DNA of 64,000 nucleotides from Chitinophaga filiformis (GTDB lineage: Bacteria; Bacteroidota; Bacteroidia; Chitinophagales; Chitinophagaceae), in assembly GCF_021646545.1 (NCBI RefSeq), contig NZ_JAKIRP010000006.1, positions 1 through 64,000 on the forward strand, in the 5' to 3' direction. A program made the position numbers and the translations under genes. Below, in pieces: positions 44,170 to 53,369 of the stretch (positions are counted from its first letter, which is position 1; the number at the start of each line of letters is the position of its first letter). A model generated the notes under the pieces. The model was not told the DNA's origin, did not search any database, and saw only the letters and a program-made list of their open reading frames with translations.

Positions 44170-46209
44170 ATGCGCTCAAAATTCATTTTCCTGTACCCGC
44201 TCATTTGCCTGATGTTTATACACATTGATACCATTCAGGCGCAACAAAGCACGTGCACAGCGATCGGTCAAAACCCATCCACTGCATTCCCTGTTTGTGG
44301 CACCAAAGTATTTAGTCAGGAGTCAGTACCCAAATGCGGCGGACGCCCCGTTGTTGGCCCTCCCTGTCCTGGTGGTCAGGACGGCGGACTTGCCGACGTT
44401 AACCCCTATTGGTATAAATTCACTTGCTATAAGGCAGGAACGCTCGGATTTAAGATCACCCCTAAAGTATTGTCCGACGACTATGACTGGCAGCTCTTCG
44501 ATGTAACCGGTCGTTCACCCGATGATGTATTTACTGACCCCAGGCTTTTTGTGTGCAGGAACTGGTCTGGTGAAGGTGGTGTGACCGGTGCTTCCAGTGC
44601 TGGTTCATCCCTGACAGAATGCGGAGGGCTTGGAGTTCCCCTGTGGAGTAGCATGCCAAACCTGATAGAAGGTCATCAATACCTGTTGTTACTGAGTCAC
44701 TTTACGTCAGAAGGACAATCAGGATACGACCTGGAGTTTACAGGAGGAACGGCCGATATCACCAGCCCGGGAATACCTGCTATCAAGTCAGCTACTTACA
44801 ATTGCTTAAACAGTACCGTCGGTATAAAGCTGACCAAGAAAATACTTTGTAATACATTAACTACTCAGGGTACGGAGTTCGCCTTTACAAGAGGAACAGG
44901 TACCATCACGGCGGCAAGCGGTGCTAATTGCTCCAATGGCTTTGACACCGATTCACTACTGGTGCAGCTAAGCGCACCCTTAGCGCCCGGCGATTACACC
45001 ATCGCTATAAGGATTGGCACAGATGGTAATACCGTCCTGGATGTATGCGGCAACAGCCTGGCAGAAGGAGAAAGTGCCGACTTCCACATTGACGTCCCCC
45101 CTCCGGTGGAAATGCGGGGCATAGCGCCGGTAGGTTGTGCGCCGGACCAGCTCAAGATTGTATTGTCAGTGCCAGTACGTTGTAGTTCAATTGCGCCCAA
45201 CGGTAGTAATTTTACTATAACCGGAACGCCGCAGGCAGTCATCCGCGGTGCCACCGGCAATTGTAATGTGAATAATCTCACCGATACACTGATCATTCAA
45301 CTGGCACAGCCATTGGTGACAGAAGGATCTTATACTATCACGCTCACTACCAGCAGCGACGGCACTCCAATATTGGGAGAATGTGGACAGCCGGTACCCC
45401 TCAGACAAACAGTAACCTTTCATACAGTCGATACCGTTTCTGCTGATTTTGACTTTGGCCTGAACAGGAATTGTAAGATAAGCACCCTGAGCCTGACCCA
45501 TAATGGCGCCAATGATGTGAACTACTGGCGCTGGACCTTTGACAGTACAGACAACCGCTATACGCAAAACGTGACTAAGATATTCGGCGATTTTGGGGTC
45601 AAACATGTGTTCCTGTTTGTGTCCAATGGCACCTGCACAGACTCTGTTGACAGGGATATCAACCTGGAACGGACAATGGCAGCATTGTTTAGTGTAGATC
45701 CGGGACCTTATTGCCCACTGGATATCACCTCTCCGAAAAATGAGAGCTATGGAAATCTTATCTCCTACCTGTGGGATTATGGCAATGGCGTTATCAGCAC
45801 CGGCCCAGATGCAGTACCGCAACAATATTTTCCTATTCGCAAGGAACAGGATTACCGGATCAGGCTGATCGTAGAAGACAACCTGCACTGTATGGATACC
45901 GTGGACCATATCATCAAAGCAGTGACGAGCTGTTATATTGATGTGCCCACCGCCTTCTCCCCTAACCATGACGGGATGAACGACTATCTCTATCCGCTGA
46001 GCGCTTATAAGGCTGTGGACCTCGAGTTTTCCGTATATAACAGACTGGGACAACTGGTATTCCAGACCACCGACTGGACAAAGAAATGGGATGGTACCGT
46101 AAAAGGAAAACCAGCCGATGTTGGCAGTTATGTGTGGATGCTCCGCTATACTATAAAAGATACCGGTAAAAAAGTCTTCCGTAAAGGAACCGCCGTGCTG
46201 CTGCGTTAG
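44170..46209 (+). CDS. Large secreted protein with PKD-like region and T9SS type B sorting domain
   Basis: A 679-residue exported protein. After the signal (ending IQAQ) is a cysteine-rich beta domain (about 27-195: CTAIGQNPSTAFPVCG, QSGYDLEFTGG), then two Ig-like repeats (about 200-310 and 315-420, each ending with SLAEG.. or PVPLRQTVTF), and PKD-like modules (about 425-590, WRWTFDSTDNRYTQNVTKIF, LWDYGNGVIS). The end (FSPNHDGMNDYLYPLS to the C-terminus) is the gliding-motility-associated CHU_C/type B sorting signal used by T9SS for surface attachment or release. Probably an adhesin or matrix protein; no enzyme domain seen. Confidence 0.88.
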   Translation: MRSKFIFLYPLICLMFIHIDTIQAQQSTCTAIGQNPSTAFPVCGTKVFSQESVPKCGGRPVVGPPCPGGQDGGLADVNPYWYKFTCYKAGTLGFKITPKVLSDDYDWQLFDVTGRSPDDVFTDPRLFVCRNWSGEGGVTGASSAGSSLTECGGLGVPLWSSMPNLIEGHQYLLLLSHFTSEGQSGYDLEFTGGTADITSPGIPAIKSATYNCLNSTVGIKLTKKILCNTLTTQGTEFAFTRGTGTITAASGANCSNGFDTDSLLVQLSAPLAPGDYTIAIRIGTDGNTVLDVCGNSLAEGESADFHIDVPPPVEMRGIAPVGCAPDQLKIVLSVPVRCSSIAPNGSNFTITGTPQAVIRGATGNCNVNNLTDTLIIQLAQPLVTEGSYTITLTTSSDGTPILGECGQPVPLRQTVTFHTVDTVSADFDFGLNRNCKISTLSLTHNGANDVNYWRWTFDSTDNRYTQNVTKIFGDFGVKHVFLFVSNGTCTDSVDRDINLERTMAALFSVDPGPYCPLDITSPKNESYGNLISYLWDYGNGVISTGPDAVPQQYFPIRKEQDYRIRLIVEDNLHCMDTVDHIIKAVTSCYIDVPTAFSPNHDGMNDYLYPLSAYKAVDLEFSVYNRLGQLVFQTTDWTKKWDGTVKGKPADVGSYVWMLRYTIKDTGKKVFRKGTAVLLR

Positions 46210-46228
46210 TAGCAGTACGGTTTTTATG

Positions 46229-46654
46229 TTATGCTATTGCTGAAGTATGGGTTTCGCATTCCCGGCAGCCTCTCCAGTTCCTGATGTGTGCGGTGATCAA
46301 CAGGATAGCCCCGATGATCTTAAGGCCCATCTCCAGCGGTACAGCCCCCGCAAAATTGCCTGCAATCATCAGTAAAAGACCTGCCAGAAAATATACCAGG
46401 ACAGCCTTTTGCCTGTGCAGGCGCATATATCCCTTCCAAATGGCCCATCCTCCGGCAGTCATGGAGACCAGTACCGTCAAAACCTCCAGAAAGACATTCT
46501 TCAGTATCTCTACCCCAAACAGGCTGAAGGTTGTAAAAATAACAGGCAACAACACACAATGAACAGCGCAGGCCAGTGATGCTCCTATGCCGATGGCATC
46601 CCATTTTACCTGGTAAGCGGGTTTTGTTCCGGCAATTCTGTCAATTTTCTCCAT
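46229..46654 (-). CDS. MerC-domain membrane protein
   Basis: About 141 residues from ATG 46652-46654 (MEKIDRIAG); the frame remains open to 46897 but that part overlaps a palindrome. There are four hydrophobic helices and the MerC-domain signature GIGASLACAVHCVLLP, in which the CxxHC arrangement can bind soft metals. The C-terminus adds CRECETH, another potential metal site. Classical MerC carries mercury inward, but stand-alone Bacteroidota members have no mer operon nearby and no proven function. No other mercury gene is in the window. Confidence 0.8.
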   Translation of the reverse strand: MEKIDRIAGTKPAYQVKWDAIGIGASLACAVHCVLLPVIFTTFSLFGVEILKNVFLEVLTVLVSMTAGGWAIWKGYMRLHRQKAVLVYFLAGLLLMIAGNFAGAVPLEMGLKIIGAILLITAHIRNWRGCRECETHTSAIA

Positions 46655-46879
46655 GGTTTCCCTCTTTTCTGTCAAAAATTCCTTTCCAACGGAAATACGC
46701 ATTGCATTTCCGGGGAACAAAAATAGATAAATGAAACAACGATGCAAAAAGTATTTGGAAATAATTACTGACTGGATAAAAACACCAGGTTTTCTCAGGC
46801 AGGATTTACTGAAAAAGGGGCCGGGGACCGTACCCAACAGATGAGTTTTATTACGTTTGTCATTTTCCGGAGTATGTGA

Positions 46880-46984
46880 CCAGGATGTAACTAGCATATG
46901 ACCAGGATTAACCTCCGATTATCCTCCGATTTGATCGGAAGATAATCGGAGGTTAATCCTGGTCATATGCTAGTTACATCCCGG
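46880..46984. repeat. Long near-perfect inverted repeat (51-base arms, 3-base loop)
   Basis: Arms 46880-46930 and 46934-46984 pair with only two mismatches around TTG. Within each arm an 11-base theme (ATCGGAGGATA, ATCGGAGGTTA) is itself repeated. It lies just past the end of the SDR gene on the minus strand, so it could also act as a transcription stop, though no T run follows. Similar in style to the palindrome at 187-274. Confidence 0.9.
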
Positions 46985-47050
46985 TTTGAACCACCCCTCA
47001 TCAGGGACAGGTTACATTTACATATATACCCATGTATATACTACTGGCCA

Positions 47051-47908
47051 TTACCCGTTATATTTAGCCAGCCATTTGGCCTTTATTTCCGAGCGGGCAT
47101 TGATAAATTCAATGTCAGTACCCTGGGCTACGGCATCAAGCGGGAAACGCAGAGGACGGGTACCTGCCTTCATTTTTATCAGTTCCAGGATACCGTCAGC
47201 GATGGTTTGGGGATCCATGTTAAACGCTTCCATCTTGCCAAATAAAGCTGCACCAAGCGCATTGAATTGTTCTGTTGCCAACGGGTCATATTCCTTCGCA
47301 ATCGCTGTTTTGTCTGCATGTACGCCGGCTTTACTACCGTTGTTCATTTCGGTAGGATAAACACCTGGCTGAATGGAGACATTTTCAATACCGAATTGTT
47401 TCAGTTCATCCTGTAAGCCCTCAGTGATGGTTTCCACGCCAAATTTTGATGCGAAGTAGGGCACCATAAAAGGCAAGGCATGGCCACTTGCACCGGATGT
47501 AATATTGATGATCAGACCACTTTTGGCTTTACGCATTGCTGGCAATACCGCCTGATAAGTCCTAACCACGCCATAGAAATTCACTTCAAACATCTGGCGC
47601 ATCTGGTCAATGCTGTATGCCTCAAACACGCCGAAGCCTGCTACGGCAGCATTGTTTACCAATACATCAATCTTTCCATATTTGCCAAGTGTCTGCTGAA
47701 ATGCCTTCGCCACAGACACATCATCGGTTACGTCGATCTCTGTCACATCTACATTGGGTGTTGCAGCCAATTCTTTGGCAACGCCTGCGTTTTTCCCTTT
47801 GATATCGCGCATACCAGCAATGACGGTATATCCTGCATTTGCTAACGTAATAGTGGTAAGTTTTCCAAAACCAGTGCTTGTTCCTGTAATGAAGATTATT
47901 TTGCTCAT
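47051..47908 (-). CDS. Short-chain dehydrogenase/reductase
   Basis: A 285-residue classical SDR. The NAD(P)-binding motif GTSTGFG is at residues 8-14, followed by NNAAVAGFG, the catalytic serine in INITSGASG, and Tyr and Lys in YFASK (about 156-160). The retinol-dehydrogenase-like layout is common in Bacteroidota. Substrate not predictable. It lies 141 bases downstream of the Crp/Fnr gene on the same strand, with a promoter-like site and inverted repeat between. Confidence 0.93.
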   Translation of the reverse strand: MSKIIFITGTSTGFGKLTTITLANAGYTVIAGMRDIKGKNAGVAKELAATPNVDVTEIDVTDDVSVAKAFQQTLGKYGKIDVLVNNAAVAGFGVFEAYSIDQMRQMFEVNFYGVVRTYQAVLPAMRKAKSGLIINITSGASGHALPFMVPYFASKFGVETITEGLQDELKQFGIENVSIQPGVYPTEMNNGSKAGVHADKTAIAKEYDPLATEQFNALGAALFGKMEAFNMDPQTIADGILELIKMKAGTRPLRFPLDAVAQGTDIEFINARSEIKAKWLAKYNG

Positions 47909-47936
47909 CGTTTAAGAATTTAATTAATTGATGAAA

Positions 47937-48008
47937 CAAAATTACCACAGGCCGCAGGCTGTCTCCATTGACAAAAACACGAAAAAAAAGCAAACAAATG
48001 TCAATGGA
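47937..48008 (-). promoter_or_regulatory. Promoter-like element and 10-base inverted repeat upstream of SDR
   Basis: On the minus strand 47944-47937 reads TAATTTTG, matching TAnnTTTG about 29 bases before the SDR start codon. Upstream, TCCATTGACA (47964-47973) and TGTCAATGGA (47999-48008) form an exact inverted repeat around an A/T-rich centre. This could be an operator for the adjacent Crp/Fnr protein or a hairpin ending its transcript. Confidence 0.5.
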
Positions 48009-48049
48009 ATTAAGCGGCGGTTTTCATTGATTCAGCGTTTGAAATGATT

Positions 48050-48628
48050 TCATTTCTTTGCAGCATTCCTTCTTATGCGCGTAAGCGTCTCGGGGGTGAT
48101 GCCTATATACGAAGCGATCATATGTTGCGGTACACGGCTGGCTATGAAAGGAAATTTGTCCAGGAAGTTTTGATATTTTTCTTCGGCAGATAAGCTGATA
48201 TTGGCATGGATACGACTTTGGGATACAATGAAACTCTTTTGTAAAATGGCATTCACCAGGTTATTCAGCTGAGGTATTTTCTGGCAAAGCGTTTCAAAGT
48301 TCTCCTTGGCTATCAGTATCACTTCAGCGTCTTCGATGGCATCAATATTAAAGCGGGAAGGCGTTTCATTCATAAGGCTTTCACGGTCGCCCGTCCAGTA
48401 GTTTTCAGGTGAGAAGTTCATAATATGCTCCTGCCCCTTGCTATCAATCGAGAACGTTTTTAACAAGCCTTTGGCGACGAATGCGTTGTATCTCCATACA
48501 TCTCCCTCCTGTAACAGGAACTGGCGTTTGCGAAGTTTCTTTAAAATACCTACAGAGCGGATCATCTCCACTTCTTCTTCCGAAAGTGTAATCTTGTCCC
48601 TCAGGTATTGTATAAATGCGTCGAACAT
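48050..48628 (-). CDS. Crp/Fnr-family regulator
   Basis: About 192 residues from ATG 48626-48628 (MFDAFIQYL). The N-terminal cyclic-nucleotide-binding-like beta-roll contains LRKRQFLLQEGDVWRYNAFVAKGLLKTF, and the C-terminal winged helix ends FPFIASRVPQHMIASYIGITPETLTRIRR. No FNR cysteines are present. This short subgroup is abundant in Bacteroidota and often regulates the adjacent oxidoreductase, here the SDR. Confidence 0.88.
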   Translation of the reverse strand: MFDAFIQYLRDKITLSEEEVEMIRSVGILKKLRKRQFLLQEGDVWRYNAFVAKGLLKTFSIDSKGQEHIMNFSPENYWTGDRESLMNETPSRFNIDAIEDAEVILIAKENFETLCQKIPQLNNLVNAILQKSFIVSQSRIHANISLSAEEKYQNFLDKFPFIASRVPQHMIASYIGITPETLTRIRRNAAKK

Positions 48629-48853
48629 TGATGGCTTAAATATCCGCAAAGATAACATTTTGACCGGGAGCACTCACCCATCTATAAACATGAGATACAG
48701 TTTAGCCTTAGACATTCACATGCGCTTATTGGCAGTCTGATTAACAGCGAGCAACCTTTCTGACAGATTTAGTCCACCCGCCCCTGCCAGTCTGTCCAGA
48801 TTCATGCGAGGTAAGATATTTGATGAATCTAAAAAAATCGATACAATTTTATT

Positions 48854-49780
48854 ATGGATGCATATTCTCAAGTTATAATTGACGCTGTGGAAAAGGCAAG
48901 TCCCGCAGTTGTCAAAATAGAAAGGCTTAACGCCAGCGGTAACCAGGAAGCAGTATCCGGAACCGGCTCCGGATTCCTCTTCTCTTCCGATGGTTATCTG
49001 TTCACCAACAGTCACGTTGTAAACGGCGCCGATAGCCTGAAAGTAATGCTGCAAGACGGCCGTGTATACCCAGCGATCCTGGCCGGCCAGGACCCTGCTA
49101 CCGACCTGGCGCTTTTAAAAATTGATGCCCGGGAGTTTTCTCCCGTCAAACTGGGCGACTCTGACGAACTTAAGATCGGTCAGATGGTAATTGCTATCGG
49201 CAATCCGCTGGGGTTCCAACATACCGTCACTGCAGGTGTGATCAGCGCTTTAGGCCGATCGCTGCAGGGACAGGACGGCATGATGATGGACGCCATGATA
49301 CAAACAGATGCAGCGTTGAATCCCGGTAATTCCGGCGGTCCACTCATTAACAGCGACGGAGAGGTCATCGGTGTAAATACAGCTGTTATCCGAGGAGCGC
49401 AGGGCCTTTGTTTTGCGATCAGCATTAATACTGCCAAGGCCATTGCCAACCAGCTGATCCGTTACGGTAAGGTCAAAAGAGCCTATATCGGTGTTGCCAT
49501 GCAACAGATCGATCTTGTACCCAGACTACGTACCATCCATCAGCTGAAAAACAAACAGGCTTTGTTTATCTCCAAAGTGGAACGCAATAGTCCTGCCGCT
49601 AAAGCAGGTATTCTCAACGGAGACATTATCTACCAGTTCAATGACCAGCCGGTGGAAACGGCCGACCAGTTCTTTAAAATGATGACGTCCGATAAAATAG
49701 GCCAGTTCCAGTACATCAACGTGATACGGAACAATGAAAAGCATGAACTGCGTATAACACCTGTAGAAAGAGGGGATTGA
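48854..49780 (+). CDS. HtrA/DegP-like serine protease with PDZ domain, no signal peptide
   Basis: A 308-residue S1C-type protease. The catalytic triad is visible: His54 (FTNSHVV), Asp84 (ATDLALL) and Ser160 (NPGNSGGPL). A PDZ domain follows (about 200-305, VERNSPAAKAGILNGDIIYQFNDQPV). The start MDAYSQVIIDAVEKASPAVVKIE has no export signal or membrane segment, unlike DegP or DegS, so it appears cytoplasmic. The protein is otherwise intact. Confidence 0.9.
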   Translation: MDAYSQVIIDAVEKASPAVVKIERLNASGNQEAVSGTGSGFLFSSDGYLFTNSHVVNGADSLKVMLQDGRVYPAILAGQDPATDLALLKIDAREFSPVKLGDSDELKIGQMVIAIGNPLGFQHTVTAGVISALGRSLQGQDGMMMDAMIQTDAALNPGNSGGPLINSDGEVIGVNTAVIRGAQGLCFAISINTAKAIANQLIRYGKVKRAYIGVAMQQIDLVPRLRTIHQLKNKQALFISKVERNSPAAKAGILNGDIIYQFNDQPVETADQFFKMMTSDKIGQFQYINVIRNNEKHELRITPVERGD

Positions 49781-49930
49781 GCAGAATAATATCCGGCACT
49801 CTTACTATGTAAATTAATAGCATCCTCTGCCAGCGCAAATCTTTCATTCCCGCGGAAACATCTGTAAATTAGACAGCATAAGATTCCACGGCAAACCTGC
49901 CTTCAGTTGATCACGTTATACTATTTACAT

Positions 49931-51457
49931 ATGGGTAAGAAATTGCTGTTATTCACCATTAGCCTGCTGGCATTCAGCCAGTTCGCCAGGCTCTCTGCGC
50001 AGACAGCCGGTATTTTCGACGGACAAACAGATGTCGGAAAGGTGAAACACAGGGGTACTACGCAATACGATCCGAAGACACAGCAATACACCATCAGCGG
50101 TGCAGGTACAAATATGTGGTTCGGTAGTGACGAATTTCACTTTGTCTGGAAAAAGATGAAGGGCGATTTTATTCTCCGTACCAATGCCCGGTTCATCGGC
50201 AAGGGTACAGCAGCTCACCGCAAATGGGGACTGATGATACGCAGCTCACTGGATACCAGCGCACCCCATGTGAATGGCGTTGTACATGGAGACGGGTTAA
50301 CCTCTCTGCAATTCAGACGTACTTCAGGAGCTAATACGGAAGAAATAAAATCTACACTGACTGCTGCCGATGTTTTGCAGCTGGAGCGGAGGGGTAATAC
50401 ATTTACATTATCCGTAGCAAGGAACGGACAAACATTCATCAGTGAAAAGCTCGATAACCTCGCACTGGGAGATGAAGTATATGCAGGCCTGTTCGTCTGC
50501 TCACACAATGCGGATGTGGTTGAAAAAGCAGTATTCAGCAATGTACGCATAACGGTGCCTGCACCTGACACACTGGTGCCTTACCGCCAGTACATCGGCA
50601 GCATGCTGGAAATACTGGATATCGCCACACAGAACAGCACCATTGTATACCAGGTTCCCGGTTCCATACAGGCGCCCAATTGGAACAAAGATGGCCGATC
50701 GCTCATCTATAATGCCGACGGACTACTATACCAGTTTGACCTGGAGAAGAAAACCCCTTCCCTGATCAATACCGGAGATGCGAAAAAGAACAACAATGAT
50801 CACGTATTATCCTTTGATGGAAAGATGTTGGCCATCAGTAGTGGAGATGGAGAAAACGGTGCGTCCATCGGTTATGTGGTACCACGCACCGGAGGTAATC
50901 CTAAGCGCATCAACAAGGTGGGTCCTTCCTATATGCATGGATGGTCGCCGGATGGAAAGTACCTGGTATTTACAGGGCAACGCAATGGAGAGTTTGATAT
51001 TTACCGTGTGCCCGCTGCTGGTGGAGAGGAAGTCAGATTGACCACTGCCCCCGGACTGGACGATGGCCCTGAATATACACCTGATGGGAAGTACATTTAC
51101 TTCAACGCTGTGCGCAGCGGATTGATGCAGCTGTGGCGGATGAAAGCTGATGGTTCGGAACAGACACAGATCACTGATGATGATTTTAATAACTGGTTCC
51201 CGCATATTTCTCCGGATGGCAAATGGATCGTATTCCTTTCCTTCCTGAAAGAAGAAGTAGAACCGTCAGACCATCCGTTCTATAAACATGTTTATTTACG
51301 GTTGATGCCTGCAGCTGGTGGCCCTGCTAAAGTGATTGCCTACCTGTACGGCGGACAGGGCACGATCAATACGCCATCATGGTCGCCCGATAGTAAGCGG
51401 ATCGCATTTATCAGCAACACCAATTTGCTGTTTCCCATATTTCCTTCAGGAAAATGA
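49931..51457 (+). CDS. Exported TolB-like beta-propeller protein with N-terminal sandwich domain
   Basis: About 508 residues from ATG 49931 (MGKKLLLFTISLLAFSQF..LSAQ signal). Residues 25-205 form a LamG/DUF1349-like domain (GDFILRTNARFIGKG, HRKWGLMIRSSLD). From about 225 to the end are WD40-like TolB repeats with SPDGKYLVFTGQRNGEFDIYRVP, TPDGKYIYFNAVRSG, SPDGKWIVFLSF and SPDSKRIAFIS. Usually periplasmic or secreted carbohydrate- or protein-binding; exact role unknown. Four bases separate its stop from that of GH15 on the other strand. Confidence 0.85.
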   Translation: MGKKLLLFTISLLAFSQFARLSAQTAGIFDGQTDVGKVKHRGTTQYDPKTQQYTISGAGTNMWFGSDEFHFVWKKMKGDFILRTNARFIGKGTAAHRKWGLMIRSSLDTSAPHVNGVVHGDGLTSLQFRRTSGANTEEIKSTLTAADVLQLERRGNTFTLSVARNGQTFISEKLDNLALGDEVYAGLFVCSHNADVVEKAVFSNVRITVPAPDTLVPYRQYIGSMLEILDIATQNSTIVYQVPGSIQAPNWNKDGRSLIYNADGLLYQFDLEKKTPSLINTGDAKKNNNDHVLSFDGKMLAISSGDGENGASIGYVVPRTGGNPKRINKVGPSYMHGWSPDGKYLVFTGQRNGEFDIYRVPAAGGEEVRLTTAPGLDDGPEYTPDGKYIYFNAVRSGLMQLWRMKADGSEQTQITDDDFNNWFPHISPDGKWIVFLSFLKEEVEPSDHPFYKHVYLRLMPAAGGPAKVIAYLYGGQGTINTPSWSPDSKRIAFISNTNLLFPIFPSGK

Positions 51458-51460
51458 TCT

Positions 51461-53278
51461 TTACACACGACTCATCTGCTTGTTGAGCTCAACGGCAGCA
51501 CTAATCAAAGCAAGGTGCGTGAATGCCTGGGGAAAGTTCCCCAGGTGCTCGCCCTTTTTTCCCAGTTCCTCACTGAAAAGGCCCAGGTGATTGGCATAGC
51601 CTATCATTTTTTCGAAACTCTCCATTGCAAGATCCAGTTCCCCGCATTTGGCAAGGGCTTCTATATACCAGAATGAGCACATATTGAAAGTGCCCTCTTC
51701 CCCATCCAGTCCGTCGATCTTTTCCAGGTGGTTGCGGTAACGGTAGATCAGTACATCCAGGCGCAGGTGTTTGTCAATTGCTTTCATAGTGGAAAGCCAC
51801 CTCGGTTCCAGTGGCGTGATGAAATGGGTCAATGGCATCAGCAGCGCGCTGGCATCTACTGTTTTGGCGCCTTTGTATTGCACCCATGCCTCCAGCTCTT
51901 CATTCCAGAAGTTATGGTAAATGTCGTTATAGATCTCGTCACGAACGGTCTGCCATTCTGTTTCCGGATAGGGGAATGACCGGTGTTGTGCGATCTTAAT
52001 AGCCCTGTCCATGGCTACCCAGCACATTAAACGGGAATGCAGGAATTCCCGTTTTTCGTTCCTGATTTCCCATATGCCATGATCGGCCGTTTTCCAGTCG
52101 CTGATCACACATTCCACCTGTTTCCTAATCAGCGCCCAGAATTCGAAGGTAATGGGCTCGTAAGACTTATTGTAGATGTAGATCGTATCGATCAGTTCTC
52201 CGTAAATGTCCGTCTGACGCTGAGTGGCGGCAGCATTGCCAATACGCACCGGTTTAGAGCCCTTATATCCGTCCAGGTGCTTCAGTACCTGCTCACTCCC
52301 GGCTTTACTGCCGTCAATGTTGTACAGTAATTGCAGGCTGCTTTCCGTACACAGGTTGAATATCCAGTTCATAAAGGAAGTCGCTTCATCAAAAAAGCCC
52401 AGTTTCAGGAAGGCATACATAGTAAAGGCGGCATCCCTGATCCAGTTGAAGCGGTAGTCCCAGTTACGGTTGCCGGATATAGTTTCCGGAATGCCGAACG
52501 TAGGCGCCGCCACTGCCGAACCGAATTTTGTGGAGGTCAGTAACTTCAGTGTAATGGCCGACCGTTGTATCAACTCCCCATAATGTCCCTTATAAGTCGA
52601 TTTGCCTACCCATTCCCGCCATTTTACGATTGTTTGATGGTAGACATCCGTATAGTATTCAACTCCCTCTAAAGGCTCCTTATTGTCTTTTTTAACTGCC
52701 TGTAATATGATATGCGCTACTTCCGATTCCCGGAGGGTAAATTCTGCATATCCGTTCTTATGCTTCAGCTGTAAGGGGATATCTGCTATCAGGCGGAGTT
52801 GTACATTCCCGTCGTTGACAGGGGTAAAAATGATCTCGTTCTTCCGCTTCCTCAGTACAGCTTCATGCCTGGCTGCGGCATAATCAAAACGGGGTACGCA
52901 ATTCACCTTAAATGTGATGTTACCCCGGATGGTTTTGATCTGGCGGACGATCGTACAATCAGTGTCCTTCTTCACATCGGCAATGGGCATATAATCGGTC
53001 AGCTCAGCAATACCCTGGTCGGAGAAATAACGGGTCAGCAGGATAGCAGTACCGGGTATATACAATTGTTTGGAGGTATAATCTTTCAGTTCTGGCTCAA
53101 CCGAAAAATAACCACCTTTGGTGGAATCCAGCAGAGCGGCAAAGATGGTGGGAGAATCAAACCGGGGAAAACACATGAAGTCAATCGACCCTGTCAGGGA
53201 AACCAGGGCAACAGTCTCCAGGTTACCGATAATACCATAATTTTCAATGCGTTGATATGGTCTTTCCTGATGCTTCAT
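51461..53278 (-). CDS. GH15-family glucoamylase/trehalase-like hydrolase
   Basis: About 605 residues from ATG 53276-53278 (MKHQERPYQRIENYGIIGN); an in-frame Met five codons upstream is possible. The N-terminal super-beta-sandwich (GNLETVALVSLTGSIDFMCFPRFDSPTIFAALLD) and the (alpha/alpha)6 barrel signature RNWDYRFNWIRDAAFTMYAFLKLG define bacterial GH15. LDGEEGTFNMCSFWYIEALAKCG near the C-terminus includes a conserved acid region. No signal peptide is visible, so it acts on cytosolic alpha-glucans or trehalose. Confidence 0.92.
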   Translation of the reverse strand: MKHQERPYQRIENYGIIGNLETVALVSLTGSIDFMCFPRFDSPTIFAALLDSTKGGYFSVEPELKDYTSKQLYIPGTAILLTRYFSDQGIAELTDYMPIADVKKDTDCTIVRQIKTIRGNITFKVNCVPRFDYAAARHEAVLRKRKNEIIFTPVNDGNVQLRLIADIPLQLKHKNGYAEFTLRESEVAHIILQAVKKDNKEPLEGVEYYTDVYHQTIVKWREWVGKSTYKGHYGELIQRSAITLKLLTSTKFGSAVAAPTFGIPETISGNRNWDYRFNWIRDAAFTMYAFLKLGFFDEATSFMNWIFNLCTESSLQLLYNIDGSKAGSEQVLKHLDGYKGSKPVRIGNAAATQRQTDIYGELIDTIYIYNKSYEPITFEFWALIRKQVECVISDWKTADHGIWEIRNEKREFLHSRLMCWVAMDRAIKIAQHRSFPYPETEWQTVRDEIYNDIYHNFWNEELEAWVQYKGAKTVDASALLMPLTHFITPLEPRWLSTMKAIDKHLRLDVLIYRYRNHLEKIDGLDGEEGTFNMCSFWYIEALAKCGELDLAMESFEKMIGYANHLGLFSEELGKKGEHLGNFPQAFTHLALISAAVELNKQMSRV

Positions 53279-53317
53279 ACTGGTATTTATCATGAACCAT
53301 GCCGGACATATGGCTTA

Positions 53318-53353
53318 CCGGGGTTGCCCCCCGGCACCTGACGGAGCCGATTG
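53318..53353. repeat. Dispersed copy of the 10.9-kb repeat core
   Basis: CCGGGGTTGCCCCCC followed by GGCACCTGACGGAGCCGATTG matches the module GGGGTTG.. GGCACCTAGCGGAGCCGATTG found twice at 10.87 and 11.04 kb. It occupies most of the space between divergent genes. Confidence 0.7.
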
Positions 53354-53369
53354 CCGCGAATGATTCGTT

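Noticed and set aside
46229..46897. Longer 222-residue version of the MerC-domain protein
   Set aside because: The added N-terminus overlaps the giant palindrome and lacks protein character; ATG at 46654 fits the family.
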